From NCBI RefSeq assembly GCF_002358085.1, contig NZ_NTJD01000003.1, positions 310,001 through 374,000 of the forward strand: DNA of 64,000 nt, read 5' to 3'. Position numbers and translations under genes: made by a program. Every line of letters begins with the position of its first letter. Position 1 is the first letter of the stretch. This document shows positions 27,293-36,527 of the stretch, piece after piece. A model generated the notes under the pieces. The model saw nothing but the letters and a program-made list of their open reading frames with translations. It did not search any database and was not told where the DNA came from. The stretch is from Pseudothioclava arenosa. GTDB lineage: Bacteria; Pseudomonadota; Alphaproteobacteria; Rhodobacterales; Rhodobacteraceae.

Positions 27293-27443
27293 TGTCTTTG
27301 GCATATCCCAATTGCGAAAAGCGCCGGACCTTGATCAAAGTCGTTCTGGCGCGGTGGTAATAATGGTAAACGGCTTCCATGACGCGCGGGTTTTCGGACT
27401 TGCGGCATGGCGTTTTTGACGATGCGCGGAGGACCCCGCTTCG

Positions 27444-27662
27444 ATGATTTCAGTTCTCGTGATGCGTTCGGCACGTGGAAAAGTGTCGTTTGTGCAGGCC
27501 CGTGAACTCGGGCTTCTGGCGTGGCAGGACAAGCGCCGCCTCTCGCCCGATACCCCCGCGATTTCCGCTTTCACGCAGGATCTGCTGCGGGCCGAAGTTC
27601 GGCTGCGCCTCGATCTGCTGCATTGCCATCGCGCCTCGAGCGATCAGCGCGGGGTGGTGTGA
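27444..27662 (+). CDS. Small hypothetical protein
   Basis: A 72-residue frame beginning MISVLVMRSARGKVSF, with GGAGG 11 bases upstream of the ATG (a little far) and a second in-frame ATG at 27462. Third codon positions are GC-rich like the neighbours, and the frame ends before a strong terminator, so it may be a real gene; no family is recognised. A weak FNR-type site lies about 100 bp upstream. Confidence 0.45.
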   Translation: MISVLVMRSARGKVSFVQARELGLLAWQDKRRLSPDTPAISAFTQDLLRAEVRLRLDLLHCHRASSDQRGVV

Positions 27663-27699
27663 CGCCGGACCCGGCGATCTTCATCGCGGGCGGACATGA

Positions 27700-27736
27700 A
27701 AAAGGGCAGGGCGAAGAAGATCGCCGCTGCCCTTTT
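27700..27736. terminator. Bidirectional terminator after ilvN
   Basis: AAAAGGGCAG / CTGCCCTTTT outer stem with an inner GGCGA/TCGCC stem, flanked by A and T runs. Serves ilvN (minus) and the small gene on the plus strand. Confidence 0.85.
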
Positions 27737-27755
27737 CTAATCTTTCGCTCGGGGC

Positions 27756-28316
27756 TCAGGCGCCGCGCGGCAGGGCGGCAACGCCGGTGCGTGCCACGTC
27801 CTTGAGGCCCAAGGGGCGCATCAGCTCGGCGAAGGCGTCGATCTTGTCGGGCGTGCCGGTGATTTCGAAGACGAAGCTTTCCAGCGTCGAGTCGACCACA
27901 TTGGCGCGGAAGATCTCGGCAAGGCGCAGCGACTCGATGCGTTTCTCACCCGTCGCGGCCACCTTGAACAGCGCCAGTTCGCGCTCGACCGGCTGCGCCT
28001 CGGTGGTCAGGTCGATGACCTGATGCACCGGCACGATGCGGCCGAGCTGCGCCTTGATCTGGTCGATCACCGCCATCGTGCCGCGCGTCACGATGGTGAT
28101 CCGTGAGCGGTGGCCCTTGTGGTCGACCTCGGCCACGGTGAGGCTGTCGATGTTGTAGCCCCGGCCCGAGAACAGCCCGATCACGCGGGCCAGAACGCCC
28201 GCCTCGTTGTCCACGAGCACCGCCAGCGTGTGCGAGCTTTCCACTTCCGAGTGGAAATCGCGCAGGTCGTAGGCCGAATGGCTGGTGGCGCCTTTCTTGA
28301 TGTTCAGAGCGGCCAT
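27756..28316 (-). CDS. ilvN: Acetolactate synthase, small regulatory subunit
   Basis: The small subunit confers valine feedback control and full activity on acetolactate synthase. Seen in 186 residues: an N-terminal ACT domain with HTLAVLVDNEAGVLARVIGLFSGRGYNIDSLTV, and the C-terminal AHAS-small domain with VHQVIDLT and ERELALFKV. The ATG at 28316 follows AAGGAGAG; a frame to 28394 overlapping ilvB by 4 bp has no comparable site. It follows ilvB (74-bp gap) and shares its attenuator-controlled promoter. This is the IlvH-like long form. Confidence 0.95.
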   Translation of the reverse strand: MAALNIKKGATSHSAYDLRDFHSEVESSHTLAVLVDNEAGVLARVIGLFSGRGYNIDSLTVAEVDHKGHRSRITIVTRGTMAVIDQIKAQLGRIVPVHQVIDLTTEAQPVERELALFKVAATGEKRIESLRLAEIFRANVVDSTLESFVFEITGTPDKIDAFAELMRPLGLKDVARTGVAALPRGA

Positions 28317-28390
28317 TGCCTCTCTCCTTTTCTGCGTCTTCCGACGTGTTCCAGTTCCTGCGGGGGGCGGGCGGGCCGCCCCCGATCCGA

Positions 28391-30136
28391 TCACACGAGC
28401 GCCGCGCCCGACGAGAAGGCCGCAGCATCGGCCGCCAGCAGCATCTCGTTATGCGGCTTGCCCGACGGGATCATCGGGAAGCAGTTCTCGTGCTTCTCGA
28501 CGAGGCAGTCGAACAGCACCGGCCCGTCGTAATTGATCATTTCCATGATCGCATCGTCCAGATCCTTCGGATCGCTGACCGAGATGCCCTTCCAGCCGAA
28601 GCTTTCCGCGAGTTTCACGAAATCGGGCAGGCTGTCGGACCAGCTGTGCGAATAGCGCCCGCCATGCAGCAGGTCTTGCCACTGGCGCACCATGCCGAGG
28701 CGTTCGTTGTTCAGGATGAACTGTTTCACCGGGGTGCAGAACTGGGTCGCGGTGCCCATTTCCTGCATGTTCATCAGCCACGAGGCTTCGCCCGCGACGT
28801 TGATGACCAGCGCGTCCGGGTGCGCGATCTGCACCCCGATCGAGGCCGGGAAGCCATAGCCCATCGTGCCCAGCCCGCCCGAGGTCATCCAGCGGTTCGG
28901 CGCCTCGAAGCCGAGGAATTGCGCGGCCCACATCTGGTGCTGGCCCACTTCGGTGGTGATGTAGCGGTCGCGGTCCTTGGTCAGGGCCTCAAGGCGCTGC
29001 AGCGCGTATTGCGGCTTGATGACCTTGTCCGAGTTGGTGAAGGCGAGGCAGCGCACCTTCTTCCATTCCTCGATCTGGGCCCACCACTTGGCCAGCCCTT
29101 CCTTGTTCACCTTGCGCCCGCGCGCCTTCCAGATCTTCAGCGCGTCTTCGAGAACATGCGCCACGTCGCCCACGATCGGCAGGTCGACGGGAATGATCTT
29201 GTTGATCGAGGAGGCGTCGATATCGACATGCACCTTGGTCGATTTCGGGCTGAAATCGGCGATGCGGCCGGTGATCCGGTCGTCGAACCGCGCGCCGAGG
29301 TTGATCATCAGGTCGCAGCCATGCATCGCGAGGTTGGCCTCGTAGAGACCGTGCATGCCCAGCATCCCGAGCCAGTTCTTGCCCGAGGCCGGATAGGCGC
29401 CAAGCCCCATCAGCGTCGAGGTGATCGGGAAGCCGGTGGCATCGACCAGTTCGCGCATCAGCTGGCTGGCGGCGGTGCCCGAGTTGATGACGCCGCCGCC
29501 AGTGTAGAACACCGGCTTCGCGGCGGTTTCGATCAGCTCGACGAGCTTGGTCACCGCCTCGATGTCGCCCTTCACCTTGGGCTGGTAATGATCGACGCGC
29601 GCGGTTTTCGGCTCGGTATAGCGGCCGTTAGCGAATTGCACGTCTTTCGGCAGGTCGATCAGCACCGGACCGGGGCGACCCGAGGTCGCCACGTGGAACG
29701 CCTGATGGATGGTTTCCGCCAGCTTGTCGGTGTCTTTCACCAGCCAGTTATGCTTGGTGCAGGGGCGGGTGATGCCCACGGTGTCGGCTTCCTGGAAGCC
29801 GTCGGTGCCGATCATGAAGGTCGGCACCTGGCCCGAGAACACCACCAGCGGGATCGAGTCCATCAGCGCGTCGGTCAGGCCGGTGACGGCGTTGGTCGCA
29901 CCCGGGCCCGAGGTCACCAGCGCGCAGCCGGGTTTCCCGGTCGAACGGGCATAGCCCTCGGCCATGTGGATCGCGGCCTGCTCGTGGCGCACGAGGATGT
30001 GCTTGATCTCGTTTTGCTGGAAGATCGCGTCATAGATCGGAAGCACCGCGCCGCCAGGATAGCCGAAAATAACTTCGACCCCGTGGTCCTTGAGCGCCTG
30101 CACCACCATTTCCGCGCCGGTCATCTGCCGTGCCAT
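28391..30136 (-). CDS. ilvB: Acetolactate synthase, large catalytic subunit
   Basis: The TPP-dependent enzyme makes acetolactate (valine, leucine) and acetohydroxybutyrate (isoleucine). Start MARQMTGAEM at 30136 has GGAG seven bases upstream; a longer start at 30148 is possible. Seen: the TPP-activating Glu52 in VRHEQAAIHMAEGYA, SGPGATN, FAD-binding segments near GARFDDRITG, and the C-terminal TPP/Mg site. That site reads GEASWLMNMQEM near residues 443-454, where most homologues have GD in place of GE. Glutamate could still bind magnesium, but it is unusual. 581 residues. The message carries a leader peptide and attenuator. Confidence 0.95.
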   Translation of the reverse strand: MARQMTGAEMVVQALKDHGVEVIFGYPGGAVLPIYDAIFQQNEIKHILVRHEQAAIHMAEGYARSTGKPGCALVTSGPGATNAVTGLTDALMDSIPLVVFSGQVPTFMIGTDGFQEADTVGITRPCTKHNWLVKDTDKLAETIHQAFHVATSGRPGPVLIDLPKDVQFANGRYTEPKTARVDHYQPKVKGDIEAVTKLVELIETAAKPVFYTGGGVINSGTAASQLMRELVDATGFPITSTLMGLGAYPASGKNWLGMLGMHGLYEANLAMHGCDLMINLGARFDDRITGRIADFSPKSTKVHVDIDASSINKIIPVDLPIVGDVAHVLEDALKIWKARGRKVNKEGLAKWWAQIEEWKKVRCLAFTNSDKVIKPQYALQRLEALTKDRDRYITTEVGQHQMWAAQFLGFEAPNRWMTSGGLGTMGYGFPASIGVQIAHPDALVINVAGEASWLMNMQEMGTATQFCTPVKQFILNNERLGMVRQWQDLLHGGRYSHSWSDSLPDFVKLAESFGWKGISVSDPKDLDDAIMEMINYDGPVLFDCLVEKHENCFPMIPSGKPHNEMLLAADAAAFSSGAALV

Positions 30137-30187
30137 GTCTTTCTCCATCCGATCGGTCGCACGCGCGACCCGCCTTCACTTCGCAAC

Positions 30188-30215
30188 AAAAAGCCCTCGC
30201 GTTTTCGGCGAGGGC
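30188..30215 (-). terminator. Attenuator terminator in the ilvB leader
   Basis: Minus strand GCCCTCGC / GCGAGGGC with a 7-base loop, followed by TTTTT, 52 bp upstream of the ilvB start and just downstream of the leader peptide. It can end transcription before ilvB. Confidence 0.85.
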
Positions 30216-30257
30216 GCATGGGAACCATCATGGTCAACCGTTACCGGCCCATGCGCC
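30213..30257 (-). promoter_or_regulatory. Competing antiterminator hairpin of the ilvB leader
   Basis: RNA segment GGCGCATGGG (30257-30248, inside the leader-peptide codons) can pair over 10 bp with CCCATGCGCC (30222-30213). The second arm shares 3 bases with the terminator stem, so the two folds compete. A ribosome stalled early in the leader peptide would leave the first arm free; one reaching the stop codon would cover it. Confidence 0.7.
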
Positions 30258-30288
30258 AACTCCCAACTACGACAAGAATCGCATCCAT
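30241..30288 (-). CDS. ilvB leader peptide (15 aa, Ile-Leu-Val-Val-Val)
   Basis: ATG at 30288 opens MDAILVVVGSWRMGR and stops at TAA. Five consecutive branched-chain codons (ATT CTT GTC GTA GTT) make it a sensor of charged Ile, Leu and Val tRNAs. AGAAGG lies nine bases upstream of the ATG. Together with the terminator at 30188-30215 and the competing hairpin it forms a classical translation-dependent attenuator. Confidence 0.85.
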   Translation of the reverse strand: MDAILVVVGSWRMGR

Positions 30289-30319
30289 CTCGGTGCCTTC
30301 TGAATTTGCGTTGCGGCGG

Positions 30320-30348
30320 ACATTATGTGCCGGGGCAGGGGGCGTCAA
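30320..30348 (-). promoter_or_regulatory. ilvB promoter
   Basis: Minus strand TTGACG (30348-30343), 17-bp spacer, TAATGT (30325-30320); a start near 30312 would place the leader peptide ATG about 25 bases into the message. Confidence 0.7.
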
Positions 30349-30711
30349 TGCCAAATGGGTGCATTTTATGTCGCAGGCGGGCAAAAAACCTTTCCGAAAG
30401 TTGCGCGACCCTCTTCTGGCGGGAAATATTCCGAAAATCGCAGGGCGGTTCTCCGCGTCGCGTGCCGGGGGTCTGCTAAACTGCCGGATTACCTCGCGTT
30501 TCGCTTTATTTTCAGGGGGTTTCCGCCTAGCGTGAGGAGGATTGCCAGAGGACGGCAACGAAGAAGAGGTGAGAAAATCACTGCGGCCTTTGGTAAGAAA
30601 ACAGAACCAATAAGCCAAAAAGCTTGACCTCTACGCGAGGCTCGGCCAAGGAAAACTATCAGCCGCGCCCGTGACTGGGCGTGGGGAGGAAACGGGAAGG
30701 GGAGGAGTGAA
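30349..30711. other. 363-bp gene-free stretch between ilvB promoter and TRAP operon
   Basis: No gene is recognised. The right half should hold the promoter of the TRAP operon; a TTGACC at about 30626 has no convincing -10. A CGCCC-N6-GGGCG hairpin lies near 30665-30685, just before the GGGGAGGAG ribosome site of the first TRAP gene. Confidence 0.5.
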
Positions 30712-31281
30712 ATGGGGGCGTTGATTACCCTCTCGCGCCTGATTGACCGGATTACCGAAGTGATCGGAAAGAGCGTCTCGTGGCTCATTCTGGTTTCGGT
30801 GCTGGTCTCGGCCGCGAATGCCACTATCCGCAAGGTGTTCAACACATCGTCGAACGCCTGGCTTGAACTGCAATGGTATCTGTTCGGCGCGGCGTTCCTG
30901 CTCGCGGCGGCCTATACGCTGAAGCAGAATGAACATATCCGCATCGACATCGTCTATGGCGCGTTCTCGCGTAAGGTGCAGCACTGGATCGACCTGTTTG
31001 GGCATGTCGTTTTCCTGATGCCCTTCGTGGTGCTGATGCTTTGGCTGCTGGGCCCCTATGTCACCAAGTCGGTGATCTCGGGCGAGGTTTCGACCAACGC
31101 GGGCGGGCTGATCATCTGGCCAGCCAAGGCGCTGCTACTGGCGGGCTTCTCCTTGCTGTTCGCGCAAGGGGTCTCCGAGATCATCAAGAAGATCGCAGTG
31201 ATGCGCGGGCTGATCGAAGACCCCCATCCGCAGACCGGGCATCATGGTCATGACATGATCGCCGAAGAGGAGGCGCTGTGA
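30712..31281 (+). CDS. TRAP transporter small membrane subunit (DctQ/TakQ type)
   Basis: TRAP transporters use a soluble binding protein and the ion gradient to import organic acids; this is the small four-helix subunit. Seen in 189 residues: four hydrophobic helices (about 22-42, 52-70, 93-113, 134-158), the conserved ELQWYLFGAAFLLAAAYTLKQNEHIRIDIVYG segment read in parts, and a His-rich tail near HPQTGHHGHDM. Strong GGGGAGGAG before the ATG. The large subunit follows with a 4-bp overlap. The matching binding protein may be the convergent TakP-like gene at 33693-34796. Confidence 0.92.
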   Translation: MGALITLSRLIDRITEVIGKSVSWLILVSVLVSAANATIRKVFNTSSNAWLELQWYLFGAAFLLAAAYTLKQNEHIRIDIVYGAFSRKVQHWIDLFGHVVFLMPFVVLMLWLLGPYVTKSVISGEVSTNAGGLIIWPAKALLLAGFSLLFAQGVSEIIKKIAVMRGLIEDPHPQTGHHGHDMIAEEEAL

Positions 31282-33038
31282 TGATGGAGCTCATCGCACA
31301 GAACATGGCGCCGATCATGTTTGTCTCGCTGATCGTGTTCCTGCTGCTGGGCTATCCGGTGGCGTTCTCGCTTGCGGCGAACGGCCTGCTGTTCTTCATC
31401 ATCGGGGTCGAACTCGCGCCGCTTTCCAATGGCTCGATCTTCCTCGACTGGGCGCTTCTGGGGTCGTTGCCCGACCGCTTCTGGGGGGTGTTGAGTAACG
31501 ACACGCTTCTGGCCATTCCATTCTTCACCTTCATGGGGATCGTGCTGGAGAAATCCGGCATGGCCGAAGACCTTCTCGACACGATCGGCCAGCTCTTTGG
31601 CCCGGTGCGCGGCGGTCTGGCCTATGCGGTGATCATCGTGGGCGCGCTTCTGGCGGCGACCACGGGGGTGGTTGCGGCCTCGGTGATCGCGATGGGGCTG
31701 ATCTCGCTGCCGATCATGCTGCGCTATGGCTATGACCGGCGGATCGCCTCGGGCGTCATTGCCGCCTCGGGGACGCTGGCGCAGATCATCCCGCCGTCCC
31801 TCGTGCTGATCGTTCTGGCCGACCAGCTCGGCCGTTCGGTGGGCGACATGTACAAGGGCGCGCTGATCCCGGGACTGGTGCTGACCGGCATCTACCTCGG
31901 CTATGTCGCGCTGATGTCGATCCTCAAGCCCAAGTCCATGCCCGCCCTGCCGCTTGAGGCGCGCACGCTGGGCTCGGGGGTGATGTCGCTGTTCGTCGCG
32001 CTGGGCGTGACGGTGGGGGTGTTCATCTTTGCCGAACGCTGGCTCGAAGCGAACCACGATCCGAACGACGCGGGCATCCTGGCTGCGGCGCTGGCGGTGA
32101 TCCTGGTTTACACGGCGGCGGTGCTCGACAAGACGCTGAAGACCAATGTGATGAGCCGGCTGACGCAGCAGGTGATCATCGTGCTGATCCCGCCGCTGGC
32201 GCTGATCTTCCTCGTGCTCGGCACGATCTTCCTCGGCGTTGCGACGCCGACCGAAGGCGGTGCGATGGGTGCTGTGGGTGCGCTGTTCCTGTCGGCGGTG
32301 AAACGGCGGCTGAGCTTCCCGGTGGTGCGTGATGCGCTGGCGGCGACGACGCGGCTCTCGGCCTTCGTGCTGTTCATCCTGATCGGGGCGCGGGTGTTCT
32401 CGCTGACCTTCTACGGCGTGAACGGGCATCTCTGGGTCGAGCATCTGCTGACCTCGCTGCCGGGCGGCGAGATGGGCTTCCTGATAGTGGTGTCGCTGCT
32501 GGTCTTCTTCCTCGCCTTCTTCCTCGATTTCTTCGAACTGGCCTTCATCATCGTGCCGCTTCTCGCGCCTGCCGCGGAAAGCCTTGGCATCGACCTGATC
32601 TGGTTCGGGGTGATCCTGGGGGTGAACATGCAGACCTCGTTCATGCACCCGCCCTTCGGCTTCGCGCTGTTCTTCCTGCGCTCGGTGGCGCCCAAGTCGC
32701 CCTATGTCGACAAGCTGACGGGCAAGACGATGGAGCCGGTGAAGACCTCGCAGATCTACTGGGGGGCGGTGCCCTTCGTCTTCATCCAGATCATCATGAT
32801 CGGCATCGTGATCGCCTTCCCCGGAATGGTGATGCATTACAAGGGGCCGGTCGTCGATGTGTCGAATGTCGAGATGAAGCTGCCGCAGATGCCGGGCTTC
32901 GGTGCGCCGGGCGGTGGCGGCGGCCTCGCCCTGCCGAACTTCGGCGGAGCCGCGCCGGGCGCGGCCCCGGGTGGAGCGCCAGCGGCGCCTGCCGCACCGG
33001 GCGGCCTGCCGCTGCCGAATTACGGCGGCAGCAACTGA
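31278..33038 (+). CDS. TRAP transporter large membrane subunit (DctM/TakM type) with low-complexity tail
   Basis: The large subunit is the ion-coupled transport channel. Seen in 586 residues: over a dozen hydrophobic helices, GIVLEKSGMAEDLLDTIGQ, IPPSLVLIVLADQLGRSVGDMYKGALIPG and GVATPTEGGAMGAVGAL, all conserved DctM features. The C-terminal 50 residues (about 537-586) are Gly/Ala/Pro-rich with repeated LPNFGG / LPNYGG, an unusual addition of unknown use. It starts with GTG-ATG-ATG overlapping the small-subunit stop by 4 bp, so exact start choice does not change the frame. Confidence 0.93.
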   Translation: MMMELIAQNMAPIMFVSLIVFLLLGYPVAFSLAANGLLFFIIGVELAPLSNGSIFLDWALLGSLPDRFWGVLSNDTLLAIPFFTFMGIVLEKSGMAEDLLDTIGQLFGPVRGGLAYAVIIVGALLAATTGVVAASVIAMGLISLPIMLRYGYDRRIASGVIAASGTLAQIIPPSLVLIVLADQLGRSVGDMYKGALIPGLVLTGIYLGYVALMSILKPKSMPALPLEARTLGSGVMSLFVALGVTVGVFIFAERWLEANHDPNDAGILAAALAVILVYTAAVLDKTLKTNVMSRLTQQVIIVLIPPLALIFLVLGTIFLGVATPTEGGAMGAVGALFLSAVKRRLSFPVVRDALAATTRLSAFVLFILIGARVFSLTFYGVNGHLWVEHLLTSLPGGEMGFLIVVSLLVFFLAFFLDFFELAFIIVPLLAPAAESLGIDLIWFGVILGVNMQTSFMHPPFGFALFFLRSVAPKSPYVDKLTGKTMEPVKTSQIYWGAVPFVFIQIIMIGIVIAFPGMVMHYKGPVVDVSNVEMKLPQMPGFGAPGGGGGLALPNFGGAAPGAAPGGAPAAPAAPGGLPLPNYGGSN

Positions 33039-33055
33039 TCCGGACGAAACGCAAG

Positions 33056-33085
33056 ACGGCGCCCTTCGGGGCGCCGTTTTCTTTT
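33056..33085 (+). terminator. Terminator of the TRAP membrane-subunit operon
   Basis: ACGGCGCCC-TTCG-GGGCGCCGT followed by TTTCTTTT, 18 bp after the large-subunit stop. Confidence 0.88.
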
Positions 33086-33217
33086 GGGCGCGGGAAATTC
33101 CAAATCGCTGCCGTCGTGCTACCTTGCAGGCCAAACCCGGAGGCGGGAGGGCCGCGCCTCGGGGATCATGACTGGGGGCGCTAAGCCGCTCTGTTTAAAC
33201 GAATGAAGGCGAGAGAG

Positions 33218-33625
33218 ATGAAACACCTGGCGTCAGGAAGCTGTCTGTGCGGAGCCGTGAAGTTCGAACTCGATGGTGTGTTCGAGCATTTCTTTCTGTG
33301 TCACTGCTCGCGCTGCCGCAAGGATAGCGGCTCGGATCACGCGGCCAATCTGTTTTCGTCGCAGGCCGGGATCAGGTGGATTTCAGGGCGGGACAAGGTG
33401 AAGACCTTTCAACTGCCTGAAACCCGGCATGCCAAGAGTTTCTGCAAGGACTGCGGTTCGGCTTTGCCGACGCTTCAGATGAATGGCGCCTTGCTGGTTG
33501 TGCCCGCGGGGGCCCTGGATACTGAGGTCGACATTCGGCCCGACGCGCGGATCTGTTACGCGAGCCGTGCGGGCTGGAGCGACCGGCTCGATACCATCAG
33601 AACGCTCGACGGCCTTCCCGGCTGA
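33218..33625 (+). CDS. GFA-family (CENP-V/GFA domain) zinc protein
   Basis: Members of this family include glutathione-dependent formaldehyde-activating enzyme; most are of unknown substrate. Seen in 135 residues: the zinc ligands in GSCLCGAVKFEL, CHCSRCRKDSGS and FCKDCGSALPTL. The start MKHLASG at 33218 was preferred to an ATG five codons earlier because AAGGCGAGAG lies before it. It sits alone between the TRAP membrane subunits and the convergent binding protein. Formaldehyde detoxification is possible but not shown by context. Confidence 0.85.
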   Translation: MKHLASGSCLCGAVKFELDGVFEHFFLCHCSRCRKDSGSDHAANLFSSQAGIRWISGRDKVKTFQLPETRHAKSFCKDCGSALPTLQMNGALLVVPAGALDTEVDIRPDARICYASRAGWSDRLDTIRTLDGLPG

Positions 33626-33645
33626 GAGTGCGTGTTGGTCATGCA

Positions 33646-33673
33646 AAAGGCCCCGGGTTTCCCCGGGGCCTTT
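33646..33673. terminator. Bidirectional terminator between GFA gene and takP
   Basis: Perfect 12-bp AAAGGCCCCGGG / CCCGGGGCCTTT stem with a 4-base loop between convergent stop codons; A and T runs at the ends. Confidence 0.88.
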
Positions 33674-33692
33674 CCCTGTCCGGTGTGCCGGA

Positions 33693-34868
<1,176 letters not shown>

Positions 34869-35004
34869 TTAACTATCCAGTTTGACCTGTCCAGCCATTC
34901 CTTGCGTCGATTTTGCCGCAGGAGCGCTTTTTTGCGGGTCGGCGTTTCGGGTGTCAAAAACTGCCGTAACGGCAAGCGTTTGCCGCTGTTTTGCGCAGGG
35001 CTGA

Positions 35005-35835
35005 TCAGCCGAAACGGCTCTCGGGGAGCTGAATCCGCGCCACCTGCTCCGAGATCGGATCGACCGAGAGCGGGTGGGTTTCGCTGCAATGGTCTTCGGG
35101 GCTGCCCAGATCGACCCATTCACCGCCCTTGAAGATTTCGAGCGCCGAGAAATTCGCCTTGTAGCCCATCTTGCGCGAGCCGGGCACCCAATAGCCGAGG
35201 TAGACATAGGGCAGGCCCATGCCGCGCGCGATCTCGACATGGTCGAGGATCATGTAGGACCCCATCGAGTGCTTGTCGCGGTCGGGGTCGAAGAAGGAAT
35301 AGACCATCGACAGCCCGTCATCGAGCACATCGGTCAGGCAGACGCCGACCAGCGCGCGCATCGAGTCGGGCGTGGCGTCGGTCTCGCGATATTCGACGAC
35401 GCGGGTGCGGATCGGGGTTTCCTCGATCATCGCGGCGAATTCGAAGATGTCCATGTCGGCCATACCGCCATCGGCGTGGCGGGTGTCGAGATAGCGGCGG
35501 AACAGGGCGTATTGCTCTTCGGTGGCCCAGGGGCTGGTCGCGGTGCGCTCAAGGTCGCTGTTGCGGCGCGTCACCCGGCGCTGGCTTTTCGAGGGCTCGA
35601 AATCCGCCACCCGGATCCGCGCCGAGAGGCAGGCGGTGCAATCGGCGCAGGCGGGGCGATAGAGCACGTTTTGCGAGCGCCGGAACCCCTGCCGCGACAG
35701 CGCGTCATTCAGCCGTTCGGCGTCTTCTCCCTGAAGCGCCGTGAACAATTTCCGCTCGGCCCGCCCTTCGAGATAGGGGCAGGGTTGCGGAGCAGTCACG
35801 TAAAACTGCGGGGCAAGCGGGAGCGAATGACGCAT
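35005..35835 (-). CDS. bpt: Aspartate/glutamate leucyltransferase (Bpt)
   Basis: Bpt (an ATE homologue) attaches leucine to proteins with N-terminal Asp or Glu and so marks them for ClpAP degradation (N-end rule). Seen in 276 residues: [16 protein letters not shown] near the N-terminus, the cysteine-rich [18 protein letters not shown], and the C-terminal [23 protein letters not shown] that is diagnostic of the family. Close ATE relatives use arginine in eukaryotes. It lies 208 bp upstream of takP on the same strand, with a short GC hairpin between them. Confidence 0.93.
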   Translation of the reverse strand: MRHSLPLAPQFYVTAPQPCPYLEGRAERKLFTALQGEDAERLNDALSRQGFRRSQNVLYRPACADCTACLSARIRVADFEPSKSQRRVTRRNSDLERTATSPWATEEQYALFRRYLDTRHADGGMADMDIFEFAAMIEETPIRTRVVEYRETDATPDSMRALVGVCLTDVLDDGLSMVYSFFDPDRDKHSMGSYMILDHVEIARGMGLPYVYLGYWVPGSRKMGYKANFSALEIFKGGEWVDLGSPEDHCSETHPLSVDPISEQVARIQLPESRFG

Positions 35836-35932
35836 GGGGGTGAGATGGGGATGTGGCCGCGGGTTTCCAAGGGAAGGCTAGCAAACAGTTCCAACCCCGC
35901 CAAGCCCTTACATGGTCTTGCCCCAACGGCAA

Positions 35933-35954
35933 GGCCCCCGCTGGTGCGGGGGCC
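35933..35954 (-). terminator. Hairpin after the DUF2852 gene
   Basis: GGCCCCCGC / GCGGGGGCC stem with a 4-base loop, 24 bp beyond the DUF2852 stop; only a short T stretch follows. Confidence 0.6.
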
Positions 35955-35977
35955 GGGAAGGGGCGTGTCGGGTTTGC

Positions 35978-36454
35978 TCAGTAGGCGCCGGGTTTGCCGG
36001 TTTCCTCGGCGGGCTCGGTCGCCTCGGGCTCGGCCGGGGCGTCTTGTGCGGCGCGGGCGCGGTCGTCCATGTACTGGTCGAACTCGGCCTTGTCGCGGGC
36101 CTCACGCAGGCGCCCGAGGAAAGCCTCGAATTCGGCCTGCTCGCGTTCGAGCCGGGCGAGCGTATCGGTCTTGTAGCGGTCAAACGCCATGTTGCCGCTG
36201 GAGCGCGAGACATGCATGCGCATGCCGCAGGCCTGGAACCGCTCGGCGGTTGCGCGCCGGACCATCGCCCCGCGACGGCCAAAGCGGCCGGTCATCAGGA
36301 TGAAGCCCAGAACCAGCAGCCCCAGCGGGCCGCCGAAGACGAAAGAGCCGACCAGCACGATGACCCAGGAAATTGGGCCGCGCTCGTCGAGCCAGTTGAG
36401 CGTGCGCGCCACCGGACCGGGGCGGGCGGGGAAAGTCTCATAGGTGGCAGACAT
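35978..36454 (-). CDS. DUF2852 membrane protein
   Basis: A 158-residue protein of unknown function. Seen: an N-terminal cytoplasmic part, a hydrophobic hairpin (about 28-56, ISWVIVLVGSFVFGGPLGLLVLGFILMTG), a basic turn with FGRRGAMVRR, then a helical coiled-coil-like part with ARLEREQAEFEAFLGRLREARDKAEFDQYMDD that is the DUF2852 signature region, and an acidic tail. Upstream are two 23-bp palindromes that look like operators. It is read in the same direction as the YbaK-type gene (112 bp gap). Confidence 0.85.
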   Translation of the reverse strand: MSATYETFPARPGPVARTLNWLDERGPISWVIVLVGSFVFGGPLGLLVLGFILMTGRFGRRGAMVRRATAERFQACGMRMHVSRSSGNMAFDRYKTDTLARLEREQAEFEAFLGRLREARDKAEFDQYMDDRARAAQDAPAEPEATEPAEETGKPGAY

Positions 36455-36468
36455 CGGTGTTCCTCATC

Positions 36469-36491
36469 TAATGTGAATTGCTTTCACATAA
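36469..36491. promoter_or_regulatory. Operator-like palindrome 1 upstream of the DUF2852 gene
   Basis: TAATGT-N11-ACATAA with inner GAA/TTC symmetry (ATGTGAA-N5-TTCACAT), 15 bp upstream of the start codon. Same design and length as the second copy at 36528-36550. Confidence 0.6.
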
Positions 36492-36527
36492 CGAAAGATG
36501 GGGAAGCTTTCCGTCGCCTTCAAGAGG

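Noticed and set aside
31248-33134. 628-aa minus-strand frame opposite the TRAP large subunit
   Set aside because: Composition rich in His, Gln and Arg without recognisable motifs; it is the antisense of a clear dctM gene.
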